Part shown: in pieces, positions 48,001-57,117 of the stretch | Layout: each line of letters begins with the position of its first letter | Numbering within the stretch: the first letter of the stretch is position 1 | Source of the DNA: Romanomermis culicivorax | Taxonomy: Eukaryota; Nematoda; Enoplea; Mermithida; Mermithidae | Direction of reading: 5' to 3' | Length of the DNA: 64,000 nucleotides | Assembly: GCA_963922205.1 (NCBI GenBank) | Contig: CAWUHX010000064.1 | Location: 806,001 to 870,000, forward strand | The notes under the pieces: generated by a model | What the model was told of the DNA's origin: nothing | What the model saw: the letters and a program-made list of their open reading frames with translations, nothing else | Database searches by the model: none | Translations under genes and position numbers: made by a program

Positions 48001-50308
48001 GACCAACGGTCACATACCACTTCAGGTAGTCAACCCGAGTACTCATTCCGTGGTTCTCTACCCGCACACGACCATCGGTCATGTGCAAATGCATAGTGAG
48101 CCCTCACGGGAATCACCGGTCGACTCAGACACCGTCCTCGATCGTCAGTGGGTCGAGGCCAATGCTGTAATCTCACCGGACATCTCCCCTCGGGACCGGG
48201 CAGCCTTACTCGATCTGCTGGTTGCATACACCGACCTTTATGCCCTTGATGAAAAGGACACAGGTTCCACTGATCTCGTCCAGCACGAAATCAGCACGGG
48301 CGATGCCCGCCCAGTCCGCCGTTTTCCTTACCGGTCCTCACCTAAGGAGAAGGATCTCATCATGCAAGAGGTCAAGGCACTCCAGGAGAAAGGTATTATT
48401 CGGCCCAGCACGTCTCCGTGGGCTACTAATACCGTCCTGGTGCGCAAGAAAAACGGTTCTCACCGTATGTGTGTTGACTTTCGTGGTCTTAACGAGGTCA
48501 CGAAAAAGGATGTCTACCCTCTCCCGCGGATAGATGACATCCTCGACACACTCAAGGGTATGAAGTATTTCACCACCCTTGACCAGGCTAACGCTTATTG
48601 GTCAATCCCGATTGCCGAGGCCGATAAGGAAAAGACGGCTTTTAATACGCCAATTGGACTTTACGAATTCAATTACTTGCCTTTCGGTTTATGCAACGCG
48701 CCAGGGACATTTCAACGCCTTATGGACCTCCTCCTTACTGGAATCCAATGGCGCACGGTTCTGACTTATCTCGACGACATTTTGGTGTTCGGGAACTCTC
48801 ACACCCAAATGCTTGAGCGCCTGGCAGATGTGTTCGCCCGTCTTCGCCGGGGTGGAATGAAGCTCAGACTGAGCAAGTGCAAATTCTCGCACTCAGAGGT
48901 AGAATACCTAGGCTATCGCATCTCACAGAGCGGCCTAGAACCTGACCAAGCCAAGCTGGCCGCCGTCCAAAACCTACCCATTCCACAAAACGCCAAAGAC
49001 ATCAAGTCCTTCCTAGGCCTCGTGTCTTACTACAGGCGTTTCATCCCTGGTTGTGCCCGGCTCAGCGAGCCCCTCACCAAGCTCTTACGGAAGGAAACTA
49101 CTTTCCAGTGGTCAAAACCTCAGCAGGAGGCGTTCGATGAACTCCGCCGCCTGCTGACCAACCCTCCTATCCTGCGCCATCCGGACTTTTCGAAATCCTT
49201 TATCCTTCAAACTGATGCGAGTATTTCGGGGATAGGAGCGGTTCTTAGCCAGTTAGACGAAAATGGATACGACCATCCTGTCGTGTACGCCAGCCGAGGG
49301 TTAACAGCGGCCGAGAAAAACTACTCCATTACAGAACTGGAGACTCTCGCTGTTGTCCATTTCGTCAAGCACTTTCGACCATACCTCTTCCAGCACGAGG
49401 TGGTCGTTCAGACTGACCATACCGCGGTCAAAGCAGTGTTGGAGAAGCCTAACCCCTCTGCTCGGATCGCTCGGTGGGGACTCGCGCTCGCCGAATTCAA
49501 ACTGACAATTCGGCCGCGAAAAGGTCAGTCTAATGGTAATGCTGACGCATTATCACGCCTGCCGGATCCTAACTCCCTCACCGGTCAGAGTATTGATGAT
49601 ACTCCCCTCTACAGACCTGAGGGGCACGTTATGATGATCACCGATGGTGCGCAGCACCTGGCGCGATCCAGGACCTTGACCGATGGTGTGCAGCACCTGG
49701 CGCGTTCAAGTAATTCAGCACCGATCACTGCTGGCGCGGAGCGCCCGGTACGATCAGAGTCTTATGCCGAGATATCCGTCGGTGCGCAGCACCCAGACCT
49801 TTTCGCTGCTCAGCTGGAGGATCCGGAGTTAGCCGACATCATTCGCTCTCTTAAGCCTCTGGGCGACCAGAATGATGTGAGAGGCTACCATCTGTTGGAT
49901 AACGTTCTTCAGAAATGGACAGGCGAGTCCAATAAGATCGTCATACCCAGATCCATGGTTACTACCATTATCCGGGCTCATCACGATGACATCTTAGCTG
50001 GACACTTCGGTGCTAAACGTACTGCGCGGCTCATTGCTCGCAGATACCACTGGCCCTCCCTCAGTCGGGATGTCAAGTCCTTCTGTCAGCGGTGTGATCT
50101 TTGCCAACGGAATAAGCCCGCTCGACAGAAAACCACTGCGACCCTGAAACCTATCACCATCACGGGACCGTTTCACCGGGTAGGTGTCGACTGCATGGGA
50201 CCAATGACCACTAGCGAAGCTGGCAACCGTTTCATCGTAGTCTTTATCGACTACTTTACGAAATGGGTCGAGGCTTTGCTACTCCGGACATCACTGCGCA
50301 CACCATAG
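42032..50308 (+). CDS. Gag-Env-Protease-RT-RNaseH polyprotein (integrase truncated by frameshift)
   Basis: This frame has 2,758 codons. The capsid-type gag domain lies at about 44-230. Cysteine-histidine knuckles follow: C-x2-H-x4-H-x4-C at 315, then C-x2-C-x4-H-x4-C at 348 and a C-x2-C-x5-H-x4-C. A signal-peptide-like stretch (854-884) ends before QYQFCG. It leads into an envelope-like ectodomain (885-1402) with many cysteines and nine N-glycosylation sequons, then a membrane span (1403-1430) followed by the basic RLRSK. Protease 1 has DTGCP at 1493 and ILGLDF near 1580. An RS-rich segment lies at 1630-1690. Protease 2 has DTGAV at 1825 and LVLGTNF near 1893. RT spans 2083-2262 with YLDD at 2246-2249. 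RNase H has its first catalytic Asp at 2395. The integrase HHCC zinc site starts at 2650. The frame leaves integrase after KWVEA and stops at 50308. Residues of about 585-850 are poorly protein-like and overlap a second frame. Confidence 0.93.
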   Translation: MKSEADLPSQIENKVQAAFENALGPLNQKLEAMNGRRHPPVSSFMAPPTFSGAFGESITDFMSHLTRFFTLQGVSETDHAYKIACLESCLTGPALASYRDFSSSTPIPTRYEEFTAFLRRDFPVGRDSDLHQQLIQDRLQKPTESAIVYLEHLKRLSRVAYPDLATDVRDSIIKPIFLRGLKPVLRDSIKFREFTTLEETLKAACYAESQIFRDEIRYTAPSNAVFSSEPKHAGYNPDMPNRSANGRQSNAPTSSSSADEVRRLKQEMARLTAHVAKLTAQQRAPTPIQQTPPPQPSTPNQSAGRRSSGAHLQTCSFHGLCTHSDADCRAQRPTGAAPGNNAANGGRCYFCCTRAHPTDRCDRPCPHCRQVRVHRSTACPQRNPANTGENVYQDTGYSSQGTNVYHQRNGYHPPNDTGNHYRQPIRRNNAVGATDGPPHPDPLDLDDEALAEHLTDSSQQCYPVCVISIGFSVVQAAQVPVPMNVSDIPLPPPPPKYAMPVTLDPSTTPQFVGHANILASYRIPKIKTAEPAPAANTTSSAPPARIVPPGPPPSIPTDSATEVLDQVEPMNLSGILPSSSGDPRVGTRNLSQSTTLSISCSQRHRPSKTRCWPSGQSTWPRNTHICHGLSSTSHQMSKHSRPPTSCLQHPSRCASYDPTSPAGHSSSLPMGLSPSRPSRSSYWTESHPRLQSMPSAEQSNRPVGSSCLLPPLHHRQQRQLLPQHRQRKWTLLLPRPRPRNPQMILHRRQQPRSNRRHQPKRHLRPPRPSRPSSNPWPSTRPYVQLMRMSALLKHHGSQRQSTHGRRKSVPFGKSSPAVNWSSISPTRNQSRPTATKKKSDTAPQARFVKLSEHLQITFVQLFLTIKLTLVASLFLGVSLSAPAAQYQFCGLSRSGHPLELPQRVECKPPQSSWSPRRMNVTVYVPSSDPITATAWKCTLRSRKVCTNTGFFGSRGITADVITTQHLAPAACTLAHRTKMFGSQKLVGIRPGFYSTNQTLEVMYEWCCSDVCKTVTNLFIEEGQVASWDGTTALSTLGDVGGCSPTAGQCTTLDGVIVWPAQNFTARCHYHPKGNYTASMSGNHVIIDDLQVALRIPGNSRVIQLCPELRSTTVRTDQGLLLRIHGRYNLTQNLFRVATDSRPNPVNAKLNYLAQQIKESEINGFRFTWLELCSHAQRYLDLTWQLLRFDPTLGARAFLQRNDLTAEFTGDALTIWPCQKVNATYVYHSYRVGNVCYKYLPVQVGGTIYFATPGGPDLIKSSPIVPCHHHFTGIFRNRSGWFTESGAVHVSHIPLELFWKQHFNITHFEAPALFHDQLAMTPSNFAFFKQYVYKTEQIEAVLNRLVNFTAGLSLQPDAIYQAFAGVGTDIKASLEGVGLAANHVITGQQHTLAQGLHAVLSGPVQLIFNILITLTVLIGAGYLAYLGVSYYLSYRLRSKQVRFVSRFSPLGLYCKVQRWIGFHYVQNDVPSQLDRITPCFVVLLDTKETPAFLDTGCPHTIISQRLHKALAKESPKAVMAFQQHHDFNPLMSINGKAVHTILSGPYEIMLPGNRQPNTRIDVHLHVCKTTSPFWAPVDLILGLDFLEQFKNIMFDYQRNVCRLDAVELPLLLTTPEIDQIDPWWENTRALSRNSHRSGSRSRSRASSISRPHSRASSVASSCGSTRGSRASSRRASRHLSTLHGSGCPRPPPGTSPVTLEKGRYREPSDSDAPTSPVPNAPPLSDTEVESLGATQSPKDHSDHVLTVQDESTLLNDPEPSVGYALVGLLRRTGLPIPKRSGKTKHASGATTPDSGHVVTAFYPNDIRTPHIKVLLNNWVEAKALVDTGAVFSLLDHKLAAQLPNLSLSPTRARPIAANGSPIPLLGAAYITVTVADVSERIQVQIQENCSAELVLGTNFLGRFNCVSLNWEKSFLQFKESRIPCDGLIHSPPSARGALPLKDLVILEPRSLTRFTVPVLPIYTNVPEVAFFPKHLTGSQRHVYFAGSVSTVTNGHIPLQVVNPSTHSVVLYPHTTIGHVQMHSEPSRESPVDSDTVLDRQWVEANAVISPDISPRDRAALLDLLVAYTDLYALDEKDTGSTDLVQHEISTGDARPVRRFPYRSSPKEKDLIMQEVKALQEKGIIRPSTSPWATNTVLVRKKNGSHRMCVDFRGLNEVTKKDVYPLPRIDDILDTLKGMKYFTTLDQANAYWSIPIAEADKEKTAFNTPIGLYEFNYLPFGLCNAPGTFQRLMDLLLTGIQWRTVLTYLDDILVFGNSHTQMLERLADVFARLRRGGMKLRLSKCKFSHSEVEYLGYRISQSGLEPDQAKLAAVQNLPIPQNAKDIKSFLGLVSYYRRFIPGCARLSEPLTKLLRKETTFQWSKPQQEAFDELRRLLTNPPILRHPDFSKSFILQTDASISGIGAVLSQLDENGYDHPVVYASRGLTAAEKNYSITELETLAVVHFVKHFRPYLFQHEVVVQTDHTAVKAVLEKPNPSARIARWGLALAEFKLTIRPRKGQSNGNADALSRLPDPNSLTGQSIDDTPLYRPEGHVMMITDGAQHLARSRTLTDGVQHLARSSNSAPITAGAERPVRSESYAEISVGAQHPDLFAAQLEDPELADIIRSLKPLGDQNDVRGYHLLDNVLQKWTGESNKIVIPRSMVTTIIRAHHDDILAGHFGAKRTARLIARRYHWPSLSRDVKSFCQRCDLCQRNKPARQKTTATLKPITITGPFHRVGVDCMGPMTTSEAGNRFIVVFIDYFTKWVEALLLRTSLRTP
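43783..44550 (+). CDS. Overlapping frame inside gag-env junction (240 codons from its first ATG)
   Basis: This frame is in -1 register to the polyprotein. It is open from 43783, has its first ATG at 43828, and stops at 44550. The protein looks more genuine than the polyprotein frame over the same bases. It has helical segments ([33 protein letters not shown]), an A/P/T/S-rich middle, and a very acidic end, SSDSDEEEI. Its codon third positions are C-rich like the rest of the element. It could be a Gag C-terminal extension reached by frameshifting or an accessory protein. It stops about 40 bases before the env signal peptide. Confidence 0.55.
   Translation, partial: SRNQKSISVHDSIDFLFTAPSPVQDAMLAIWSVDLAKKYPHLPWTLLNEPSNVEALTAADVVLAAPVSMRLLRPDVARRALEFIANGTITISPVEKFLLDGEPSSPSVDAIRRAVEQASRILLPAAAATSPAAAPTVAATSPTKMDITASSPPAKEPANDPTPPATAQIKSPAPAQTTSPTAATKSPVVEPMAVDETLRPVNEDVSIVETSRFPTAVNPRSPKVGTLREILPSGELVLDFPDQEPISSDSDEEEI
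44591..46345 (+). other. Envelope-like glycoprotein domain within the polyprotein
   Basis: It begins with a hydrophobic signal-like segment, has a predicted signal-peptidase site before QYQFCG, and has an ectodomain of about 518 residues. Motifs shared with the second element in this window include [18 protein letters not shown] / [18 protein letters not shown] and AEFTG(D/E)ALT(I/V)WPC. Paired cysteines (EWCC) and glycosylation sequons are also shared. A single membrane span follows near 46238-46320. The family is not certain. It does not look like the baculovirus-F-type env of insect gypsies or the phlebovirus-type env of nematode BEL elements. A relation to chuvirus-like (class III) glycoproteins is a guess from the cysteine and FFGS pattern. 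Confidence 0.75.
46500..46840 (+). other. Aspartic protease domain 1 (DTGCP)
   Basis: Residues of about 1485-1600 read [12 protein letters not shown] and later [12 protein letters not shown], the two signatures of a retropepsin. Cys at the position usually Ala or Ser in DTGA/S is unusual. It follows the env membrane span by about 60 residues. Confidence 0.75.
46915..47090 (+). other. RS-rich segment between the two proteases
   Basis: Residues of about 1630-1690 are dominated by alternating Ser and Arg ([11 protein letters not shown] and similar), like RS domains of RNA-processing proteins. It could bind RNA or be phosphorylated. No function is shown. Confidence 0.75.
47440..47760 (+). other. 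Aspartic protease domain 2 (DTGAV)
   Basis: [13 protein letters not shown] and [11 protein letters not shown] form a second full retropepsin signature (residues of about 1805-1905). This is the copy adjacent to RT and matches the single DTGAV seen in the second element. Confidence 0.85.
48281..48810 (+). other. Reverse transcriptase domain
   Basis: It carries the gypsy-type blocks [49 protein letters not shown] and catalytic YLDDILVFG (48767-48793). It is intact. Confidence 0.97.
49636..49800 (+). repeat. Tandem peptide repeat in the RNase H-integrase linker
   Basis: [33 protein letters not shown] and ISVGAQHPD follow each other. At DNA level two near-identical blocks (accgatggtg-gcagcacctggcgcg) are about 42 bases apart. 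It is a recent in-frame expansion. Confidence 0.8.
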
Positions 50309-51147
50309 CCCGGCTGTTTGTAACGCAAATTGTCTGCCGGCACGGGGCACCGCAGATTCTTCAGTCAGATCGTGGCACTGATTTCACATCAAAACTGATG
50401 ACTGAGATCACTGCGATCTGCGCAACGAAGAAAATCCACTCTACCGCCTATCACCCGATGACCAACGGCGAAGTGGAGAGAGCTAATCAGACGCTAGCCA
50501 CACGGCTACGTATGTATGTTCATCAAGGACATACTGATTGGGATGAACACCTACCATACGCTGTGTTTGCCGTCAATATCAGCATGAATGAGTCAACAGG
50601 GTACTCGCCCTTTGAACTCATGTACGGTCGCACACCCATGCTCCCTGTTGACGCCGCGCTCTCATTCAACCCTCCGGCCCATATCATTAATGTTTCCTCA
50701 TATGATATGGAGGTCAAACGTCATTTCACGAATGCGTTAACCTTAATCCAGAGTCGGATTGAGAAAGCACAGGAGGCCTATGCACGGTCGTACGACCGGA
50801 GGGCACATGATGTCTCGTACAAAGTAGGGGATCAGGTGCTCAAACTGCGCACCTCCAGCAAACGTGGACTCACTCCTAAATTGCTGCCCATCTACGATGG
50901 ACCCTACCTTGTGACCAGTGTGGCATATCCCAATGTCACACTTCGTCTCGAGATGGATCAGGAAGACACTGTACATGTCAACCAGCTTCGACTTTACGTG
51001 TCCCCTGAACAACCGAGTGAAGCAGAGGATACACCTCCCACTTCACAGGCAACAGATTCGGCACCCTTATTGTATCCCTCAATAAGCCGGGACTTTACAC
51101 CGAATCTGATTGACCCACATCTTGATGCAGAGGTCCCCGACCCGTAA
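50263..51147 (+). CDS. Integrase catalytic core and C-terminus (frameshifted from main frame)
   Basis: This frame continues integrase with LQSDRGTDFTS and NGEVERANQTL, giving the second and third residues of the catalytic DDE triad. The first Asp (GVDCMGP) is in the preceding frame. It ends with a GPY-like QVLKLRTSSKR and YDGPYLVT module. The frame change lies within about 50271-50280 and amounts to one base. No canonical slippery heptamer is present, so a mutation or assembly error is likelier than programmed shifting. Confidence 0.9.
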   Translation: MGRGFATPDITAHTIARLFVTQIVCRHGAPQILQSDRGTDFTSKLMTEITAICATKKIHSTAYHPMTNGEVERANQTLATRLRMYVHQGHTDWDEHLPYAVFAVNISMNESTGYSPFELMYGRTPMLPVDAALSFNPPAHIINVSSYDMEVKRHFTNALTLIQSRIEKAQEAYARSYDRRAHDVSYKVGDQVLKLRTSSKRGLTPKLLPIYDGPYLVTSVAYPNVTLRLEMDQEDTVHVNQLRLYVSPEQPSEAEDTPPTSQATDSAPLLYPSISRDFTPNLIDPHLDAEVPDP

Positions 51148-51666
51148 ATCAGGATGCAACTCTCTTCACTGTCCCTGCTTACGGACGAGGACGTCCTTTT
51201 TCGAAGGACCGCCGTGCCCCTCACGAAGTATCCACTCTTGTCCATGCTGGATCTTAGCGGATAGAAGAGAGCATTCAGCAACCTAAGCGTCACGCCTTAG
51301 GCGCATCCTCACGCGATAGCCTACATCTCTCAGGGTGCATCCTCTGCGATAGCCCGACAATCTGTACCTCACTGGGCGCATCCTCGGCGATAGCCTACAT
51401 CTTGCCCTGAAAATTTTTCTTTTCTGTGTTCTAGACTGTCGCACAGGACATTCAATGTCGGCAACTCCACACATCAACAACCTCCGGTCACCATACCGCC
51501 GAACGAATTACGATCAAAGAAGGCGCCACCCGCCGACAACCCAACGGACCTATTCGACCACTTCCGCCGTCACACCTTGGAATGACCAACGACCACGGAC
51601 ACGCCGTACAAAACCTCACTACTGACCACTGCAAGGACGAGGACGCCCTTTTTCGAAGGACCACCG
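51148..51666 (+). other. 3' tail between integrase and 3' LTR
   Basis: It is non-coding. The motif ggacgaggacg-ccctttttcgaaggacc-ccgtg occurs twice, at 51183-51215 and at 51636-51668 (against the LTR start). The unit gcgcatcctc-gcgatagcc is present three times at 51299-51395. There is no long pure polypurine tract. The purine-rich aaggacgagga near the LTR may serve. Confidence 0.65.
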
Positions 51667-53126
51667 TGTCACGTGCCGCTCAATTCTCCAACGTCACGTG
51701 ATCCTGATCATGCCGACAATTTTTTATTTTTCATGTTTCGTTTATTACTCGAACATGCTTTTGTTTATTTCATTTTTACACATGCATTTTACGTCCGTTT
51801 TTATATTTTTATGCATTTCTATGTTTCGTTCTGTTGTATTTTTATTTCTTTACAAACGCGGGCTACAGTAGGCCCTTTAGCTAAAAACTTCCGCCAGTCG
51901 TGCTCCACGAGCACATGGCTATTTTTGGTGCGTTCACTCACCTCTTATCATCAAAAATTAGCGTCGTTTTTGTTACGCAAAAACGACTAGCTAAGAAGTT
52001 TTAGCTAAAGACGTTCATATGCTTAGCATAGGCACTGCAGTCGGCCTCAGTGCTAAACGCATGTGAACGAAAAAATGTCTATGTGCTCATAGGCATCTTC
52101 TGCATCGCGTCTAGCTGCAGAAGTTAGCTTGAGTGCCGAGAAACTCCGCCCAAGCTGCAGCTGTAGCCAAACATGTCCTTAAAAGGACATGTTTCTTTAG
52201 TTTTTCGCTCATTCTTGGGTTCACCAAGCTCCGATTCGGTTGTTGTAACTTCGCGTCCGCCGCCCTTCCTAATTTGCATAATTTTATTATACACCTGTGC
52301 GTCCGCCGCCTTACTATCAATAAATTTGCATAAATTTACCCGTGTTCACTGCGTCCGCCGCTTATCGTCTACAGTACCCCGCTGCCCATCAGTGCCAGGT
52401 GCCCGACCGCCCCGGTTCGTGAATTAAACGTTGGAGTGTCGCCTCCCGCTCGCTCCCGCTCCCTCCCGCTCGCCGCCGCTCGCCGCCACTCGCCGCCTAG
52501 GACGTTTGAGGATCGCATCCCCTGCTCCCAGTGCCAGAAGACCGAAAGCATCCAGGGACTTGCCGCCCGTTGCGTCGTAATCGCTTGAGAAACAGGACTA
52601 GGTGAGTCTTCTCAGGGGATTATTGTTATTTGTGGGTTATTTGTTGGGAAATCCTTCCTAAGTCGGTTTCCCAAGGTTTCCACAGATAAGTAGGGCCTCC
52701 ACCTCTCAGGTTTGGGCTAAAAGGGGCTGTCTGGTTCATAATCGGGTCCCATAATTTAGGTCATTTCACGGGTGACCCTGTCCCCACTCTCACTGAGTAG
52801 GACTCGGGGATTGTCACACCTAGCCTGGCAGCGTTGTCCGTTACCCTACAGCAAGACCCCAAGGACAACTCCAGAGAACCAACTATAGACCTCTCTATAG
52901 CCACCATTTGCCAGGTTAGGCCCCCAACGCCAACTTGGGAAGCCTGGGGAAAATGCCAGTATCCATCAGGAGTCACAGCCTATTACTCACTGTAACAGGA
53001 TCAATCTGATATGGTTCACCATCAATGTGATGTCTAAAACACGGTATTACCTGATGAGATACCCAAACCTCTCCAGCTCTCCCAAGATCAACATGTCATA
53101 CACGTGACATGGCGTAAAATGTGACA
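51667..53126 (+). repeat. 3' LTR of the gypsy-type element
   Basis: Same length as the 5' LTR with about ten substitutions (for example at the positions of 36965, 37187, 37601 and 38268 of the left copy). Confidence 0.95.
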
Positions 53127-53197
53127 AACCATTCAGAAGTGATGATTGTTGTTGACGCAGATAAAATTATTTTGGATATCAATGACATGTTCGGCAG
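53127..53197 (-). pseudogene. hAT transposase dimerisation domain, part 1
   Basis: The minus strand encodes LISKIILSASTTIITSEW, the start of the same domain. When one copy of the 4-bp target duplication is discounted, it runs in frame directly into the fragment at 36914. A stop lies upstream at 53200-53198, so the gene is decayed. Confidence 0.78.
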
Positions 53198-53322
53198 TTA
53201 AATTTGATTTTGATAAGGTGAGATTCTTCTATAAGTAAAAATCTTTTCATCTTCCTGGCAATATTTTGATTTCCAGTCAATTCTACAAATAAGTATGTAT
53301 TAACAAGCAGACGATAGGGATG

Positions 53323-53870
53323 TGTTGTAGTGTGTTTCCGCCGATTTTGCTGTATTTTGTCGTTTTTGTCGTTTCGTGCATGAGGCCTGCAAGTACCATG
53401 TGGAGTGAGCGACGCGGACCATCGACAGCCGTCTTACTGTAGCGCATGTCGATACATGTGCGTTATCTCTCTCTCTCATTGTGTGTTAAATTTGTTTTTC
53501 ATATTCTTAACATTAGTTGTTTCTATTCCATACTCGCCGCCTCTATGCACGCCTACATTTTGTTGGTGTTTTCTGGCAGTGCGTGGGAGTGATTATTGTC
53601 TTCTCGCCCTGTTACGTTTTGTTAGTAAGTGTTATTTTGTACAAAGGTAGAATTTGGAGAAAAGTCTCCTTCTCCCGTTTATTTTAATTTGGGAGACAAA
53701 TTAAGGAAGCATCTTTCCTTAATTTGTGGGTAAATTAGCGTGGGGTTTAAGTACAATTAATTAAGTTAATCGGGTAAGCGTGGGCGTAGGAAACACGTAC
53801 ATTAAGGACGAACCCTGGGATCCCACTCCTGCCTAACTTATCAATTTCTGACGTATTCTAAAATACAACA
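53323..53870 (+). mobile_element. Solo LTR inside the inner hAT terminal repeat
   Basis: 548 bp beginning TGTTGTA and ending TACAACA (perfect 7-bp inverted ends), flanked by GATG at 53319-53322 and 53871-53874. Removing it and one GATG rejoins the hAT end as tagggatgcaaccgg. A 13-bp perfect hairpin (acaaattaaggaa) lies at 53696-53727. It is not similar to the other two LTRs by eye. The 81-codon frame at 53405 inside it is not supported as a gene. Confidence 0.85.
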
Positions 53871-54224
53871 GATGCAACCGGTAGTGAATTTCTATTTATC
53901 CAGGTTCGCGTAGTCCTATTTGATTTATTCGGGTTCGGGTATTGATCCTAAATTTACTCGAGTTCAGGTAATTGAATAAACATAGGTGATTTTTTTCTTG
54001 TATTGCTGCATTGCAGTATGCATACTTGTACATGGACATGGGTTATGTTCATTGTGTCAATGCTTCTCATATAATATTTAAATTTGTCCTTCAAGCAATG
54101 TGCTGTACTTGATGAATGAATTTCATTGATTCCTTTCTAGATTTTTTACTCAGAATAGTTGTCAAAAAATGTTGTTACCTAATCTGATGTTTGTCAAGTT
54201 TCTTAGCTGTCTAGAGACTGTGCT

Positions 54225-54352
54225 ACTTTGATTTGGGATTTTTTTGATCTAACTGATCAAAACAAAGCATGCATAGTGGAGTTATCACGTTCAAGCAGTC
54301 CTGGAACGTCAGTGCTTCGACATCACTTAGAAAACAAACATCATGAGCACTG
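54225..54352 (+). pseudogene. BED-type zinc finger remnant of hAT transposase
   Basis: The reading WDFFDLTDQNKAC followed by SPGTSVLRHHLENKHHEH matches the BED finger layout (W-x-(F/Y)-F ... C ... L-x-x-H-L-x-x-x-H). The second cysteine of the CxxC pair appears lost, and a stop follows. It is a decayed copy. Confidence 0.7.
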
Positions 54353-54389
54353 AGCAGTATCAAGAATTCCTAGGAAAAAATCAAGAAAA

Positions 54390-55200
54390 AAAAGAATTCA
54401 TCATTAGACATGTTGCAACGGCTACTCGACCACAAAGATTCATTAGGCCTTTATACGATGGAAGAATTATTACATTGGATGGTGCCGCAATGGTCGATAA
54501 TTGAAAAATTGATAACGTTTCTGCAGCCCATCAAAGACGCTACTGAAAAAATATTTCTACTGTGAAGAATTTAATCATAAAACTGAAATTTTGCTACCAG
54601 TAGTTGCAAAAAATGCTTGACAAATCAAACAGTCAAAATGAGTCATAAATCGGCACTTTTGTTGACACGATTCATGAACGATTTGGGAACATAGAACAGA
54701 GTGAGTAAAAAAAATTACAGTAAATTGAATAGTTGAGCGCAAGAATAATGTCATTTCAGAACGCACATTGTCGCAACATTCCTTGATCCATGTTACAAGA
54801 GTAAATTTTTTTCCCACAATTCAACCATAACACTGGCAACCAGTTTCATGGAAAAATACATTGAACAAAGTGCAGAAGATAAAGGACCTCAGCCAACGAA
54901 GAAACCAAAAAAACAAGACCATACAACTTCTGAGGGCTTGAATATGGAAGACTTGGCTCATGAATCGGATAGCAGGTCAAAAGAAAATGCTCAACAAGCC
55001 AACACTTATGCTAAAATGGTAATTTTTAACATTATTCCTCTATCATGTATATACTTCAATATAGCTTTTTCAGGAAATTGAAAATTACGAAAAGAAGAAA
55101 TCACTTGGGATTCATGAAGACTCTTTGGATTGGTGGCAATTAAACAAAAAAACCTTTTTGATTTTGGCGCGTGTTGTAAGTGCTCTCAGAAAGATTATTT
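54390..55200 (+). pseudogene. hAT transposase C-terminal fragments
   Basis: Three coding-like blocks remain. At about 54390-54545 there is SLDMLQRLLDHKDS then WMVPQWSIIEKLITFLQPIK. At about 54762-55018 there is IVATFLDPCYKSKFF, the family hallmark A-T-(F/L)-L-D-P-x-Y-K. At about 55073-55199 there is SLDWWQLNKKTFLILARVVS, the WW-N dimerisation entry. Gaps with gt...cag look like old introns. Frameshifts and stops separate the blocks. Confidence 0.75.
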
Positions 55201-56168
55201 AGCAATGCAGATCTAATTCATGAACCAAGTCAAAACAAAATGAAGAGTGAAACCGCTGAAAAACTATTGTTAGTTAAAATTAATTTGGTAAAACTCAATA
55301 CAAATATTGTTAAGTAAATAATGTTGTTGATGAACTGATTTTCAAGAATATAGGTGCTCTAAAGTCTCCTATAAACCCGAAAAAACTTGTCAAAACTATT
55401 TGGGTTCGGGTATCTGAGAAGCATTTTATTCGGGTTCGGTTTTTTATTTGGGTAGCCGAAAATTGCTCGGGTACCCGATATTCGGGTTCGGGTACCCATT
55501 GCATCCCTAGCACACGATGCCGAAAAAATAATGTTCCTTATATTCATATCTTCTCGTTCAATTTGATCTTCTTCGGGCTACAAAGTCGTTGAATGAATCA
55601 ATTTCGCGCTTATTTTCAGTTTTGTCTTTTAGCTGGCATTGAAATTATGATCTGGCTTTGATCATTCAGGTTACTAACTAAGGTTTTCAATGTTTCAACT
55701 ATATTTGATATTGTCCCAGGTTTTTCGAAAAATGTGTCTTCGTATCCAGGAGTAATAAAAGTAGCAATCATAAATTCCCTATTGAAATTGAAAACGTATT
55801 CTCAGATTATCATACGATATTGTTTCGATTTCTTAATTACTCTATTGTTTCGAGATTTCTAAATCTGAGATCAATGTTCACCTGTAAAGCTTCAACAAAT
55901 GAACAGATTTCTCTACTGTCGAAATGTTTGAGCAAGTTCTTAACCATCGATAATTTATTGACACCAAAAAAATCATACAACTTGATTTTAGAATAGTTAA
56001 ACATAACACAATCGGATCTTGTCAGATCTATCGTTCAGTCTCCGAATCCAGATCCGTTTAAGCAATTTTGGGATCCGGATCCATTGAACCATTTTTTCTG
56101 GATGCCGATCTGGATCCAGATCCATTATCGTCAAAAAAGTGGATCCGGCCTATCCCTACTACATTATA

Positions 56169-57117
56169 GATTAAAATTTTTTTTGAAAAATGAACTGCAG
56201 TGTTGATCTGTTTACTGTAAAAATACTTGGCAATCGACTAAAACTAGACACAATAAGTCGCAAACATCTGTTTCATGGGCTCAAAACGTCAATTTGGATA
56301 GCTTGAGTAGATTCACTGTTTAAAAGAAAAGTTTCTTATTTGCATAATTTTCCAAACATCTTTTTAAAACCGCACTACGTTTCGAAATGTGTTTCATTCA
56401 AGCACATTGGAATCAATTTTCCAACGATTATGACCCACTTTTTTCGAAACCGGGTTTTCAATGACATTAAATTAATGAAACACTACGAAAATGTGTTGTT
56501 TTGGATTTTGAGCAATCGGTTAGTCTGCGAACTCTCAAAATGCCTTGCATTCTGCCGTTATAGTGTTACGGTAATTTTTCTATTGAACGCAGAAGCTCAG
56601 ATCTGCTCTGGCATCCGGAAGATTGTGTTTGATGTTAAATCCATCAGGAATATAAATTTGGATCTAGCGATAATCTATGCCTCTGGAAACGGAATGCTGC
56701 ATAACTTCAATTAATACGTAACTAGAGGCAGATCGAGGAAATTTCGATGCGATCCTGATTTGACAAACAAATTCACGACAATCCAAACGGTTTCAGCTCC
56801 GGATTCCCACTAGACCCGACATTCATTCTTGAAAATTGAATGTAACCGGCAGATTCCGGCTCCAGATTATACATGTCGTAATCCGGAGCCCATAGAATTC
56901 GGCCTGCCTGTAGTCTGAACCCGATTCCAAATCTAGATATACAACTTCTTATCCACTCCTACCACTTACTGCTTTCATCTTCACTGTTCGGCGTTTCGCC
57001 TTTGAAGCAGAAATTTTTATTAGCATATCTATACGGAGAAAGTGCTCTAAATTTTGTATTCAATAGTACATTTTGAAACAGGAGATAGTTCCAACTTTCT
57101 GCTTTGTTAGCTTCGAT
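56169..57117. other. Intergenic stretch with no recognised gene
   Basis: AT-rich. Cgg- and ccgga-rich patches near 56790-56950 look like a degenerate repeat. A 124-codon open frame at 56340-56714 has no domain or signal peptide that I can see and is not annotated. Confidence 0.5.

Larger units (their letters stand above)
36919..53126 (+). mobile_element. Complete Ty3/gypsy-type LTR retroelement with envelope between gag and pol
   Basis: The element is 16,208 bp with two 1,460-bp LTRs that begin TGTCAC and end GTGACA and differ at about ten positions (about 99.3% identity), so the insertion is recent. It is flanked by AACC on both sides (36915-36918 and 53127-53130). Inside are a 3.65-kb leader, one 2,758-codon frame for gag, an envelope-like protein, two aspartic proteases, RT, RNase H and the start of integrase, then the rest of integrase in another frame and a 0.5-kb tail. 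RT and integrase motifs are of the Ty3/gypsy (Metaviridae) type. Its base composition is much more GC-rich than the surrounding DNA, pointing to a recent arrival. It interrupts a hAT transposase gene. Confidence 0.96.
53315..55509 (+). mobile_element. Inner hAT-like transposon relic
   Basis: It starts TAGGGATG and, after the nested solo LTR, continues CAACCGGTA. The right end, read in reverse, is TAGGGATGCAATGGGTACCC. It is flanked by GCAGACGA (53307-53314) and GCACACGA (55510-55517), an 8-bp duplication with one mismatch. It carries + strand remnants of a BED zinc finger and of the hAT catalytic and dimerisation regions. The middle of the transposase is missing and stops are present. Confidence 0.82.
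36584..56158 (-). mobile_element. Outer hAT-like DNA transposon, interrupted by later insertions
   Basis: The left end TATGGATGGGCCGG matches the right end, read in reverse as TAGGGATAGGCCGG, at 12 of 14 positions. Just outside the ends are CCGCATTA (36576-36583) and CTACATTA (56159-56166), an imperfect 8-bp target duplication as expected for hAT elements. Both ends hold many ggatccggat-like subterminal repeats. Without the insertions the element would be about 1.7 kb. The end of its transposase is read on the minus strand at the left end (see the two pseudogene entries). It is interrupted by the gypsy element at 36919-53126 and the second hAT relic at 53315-55509. Confidence 0.72.

Noticed and set aside
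50263-50308. Programmed frameshift in integrase
   Set aside because: No canonical slippery heptamer, and shifting inside the integrase catalytic domain is not a known strategy. A mutation is more likely.
53405-53650. 81-codon hydrophobic frame
   Set aside because: It lies entirely inside the solo LTR and has no homologous features.
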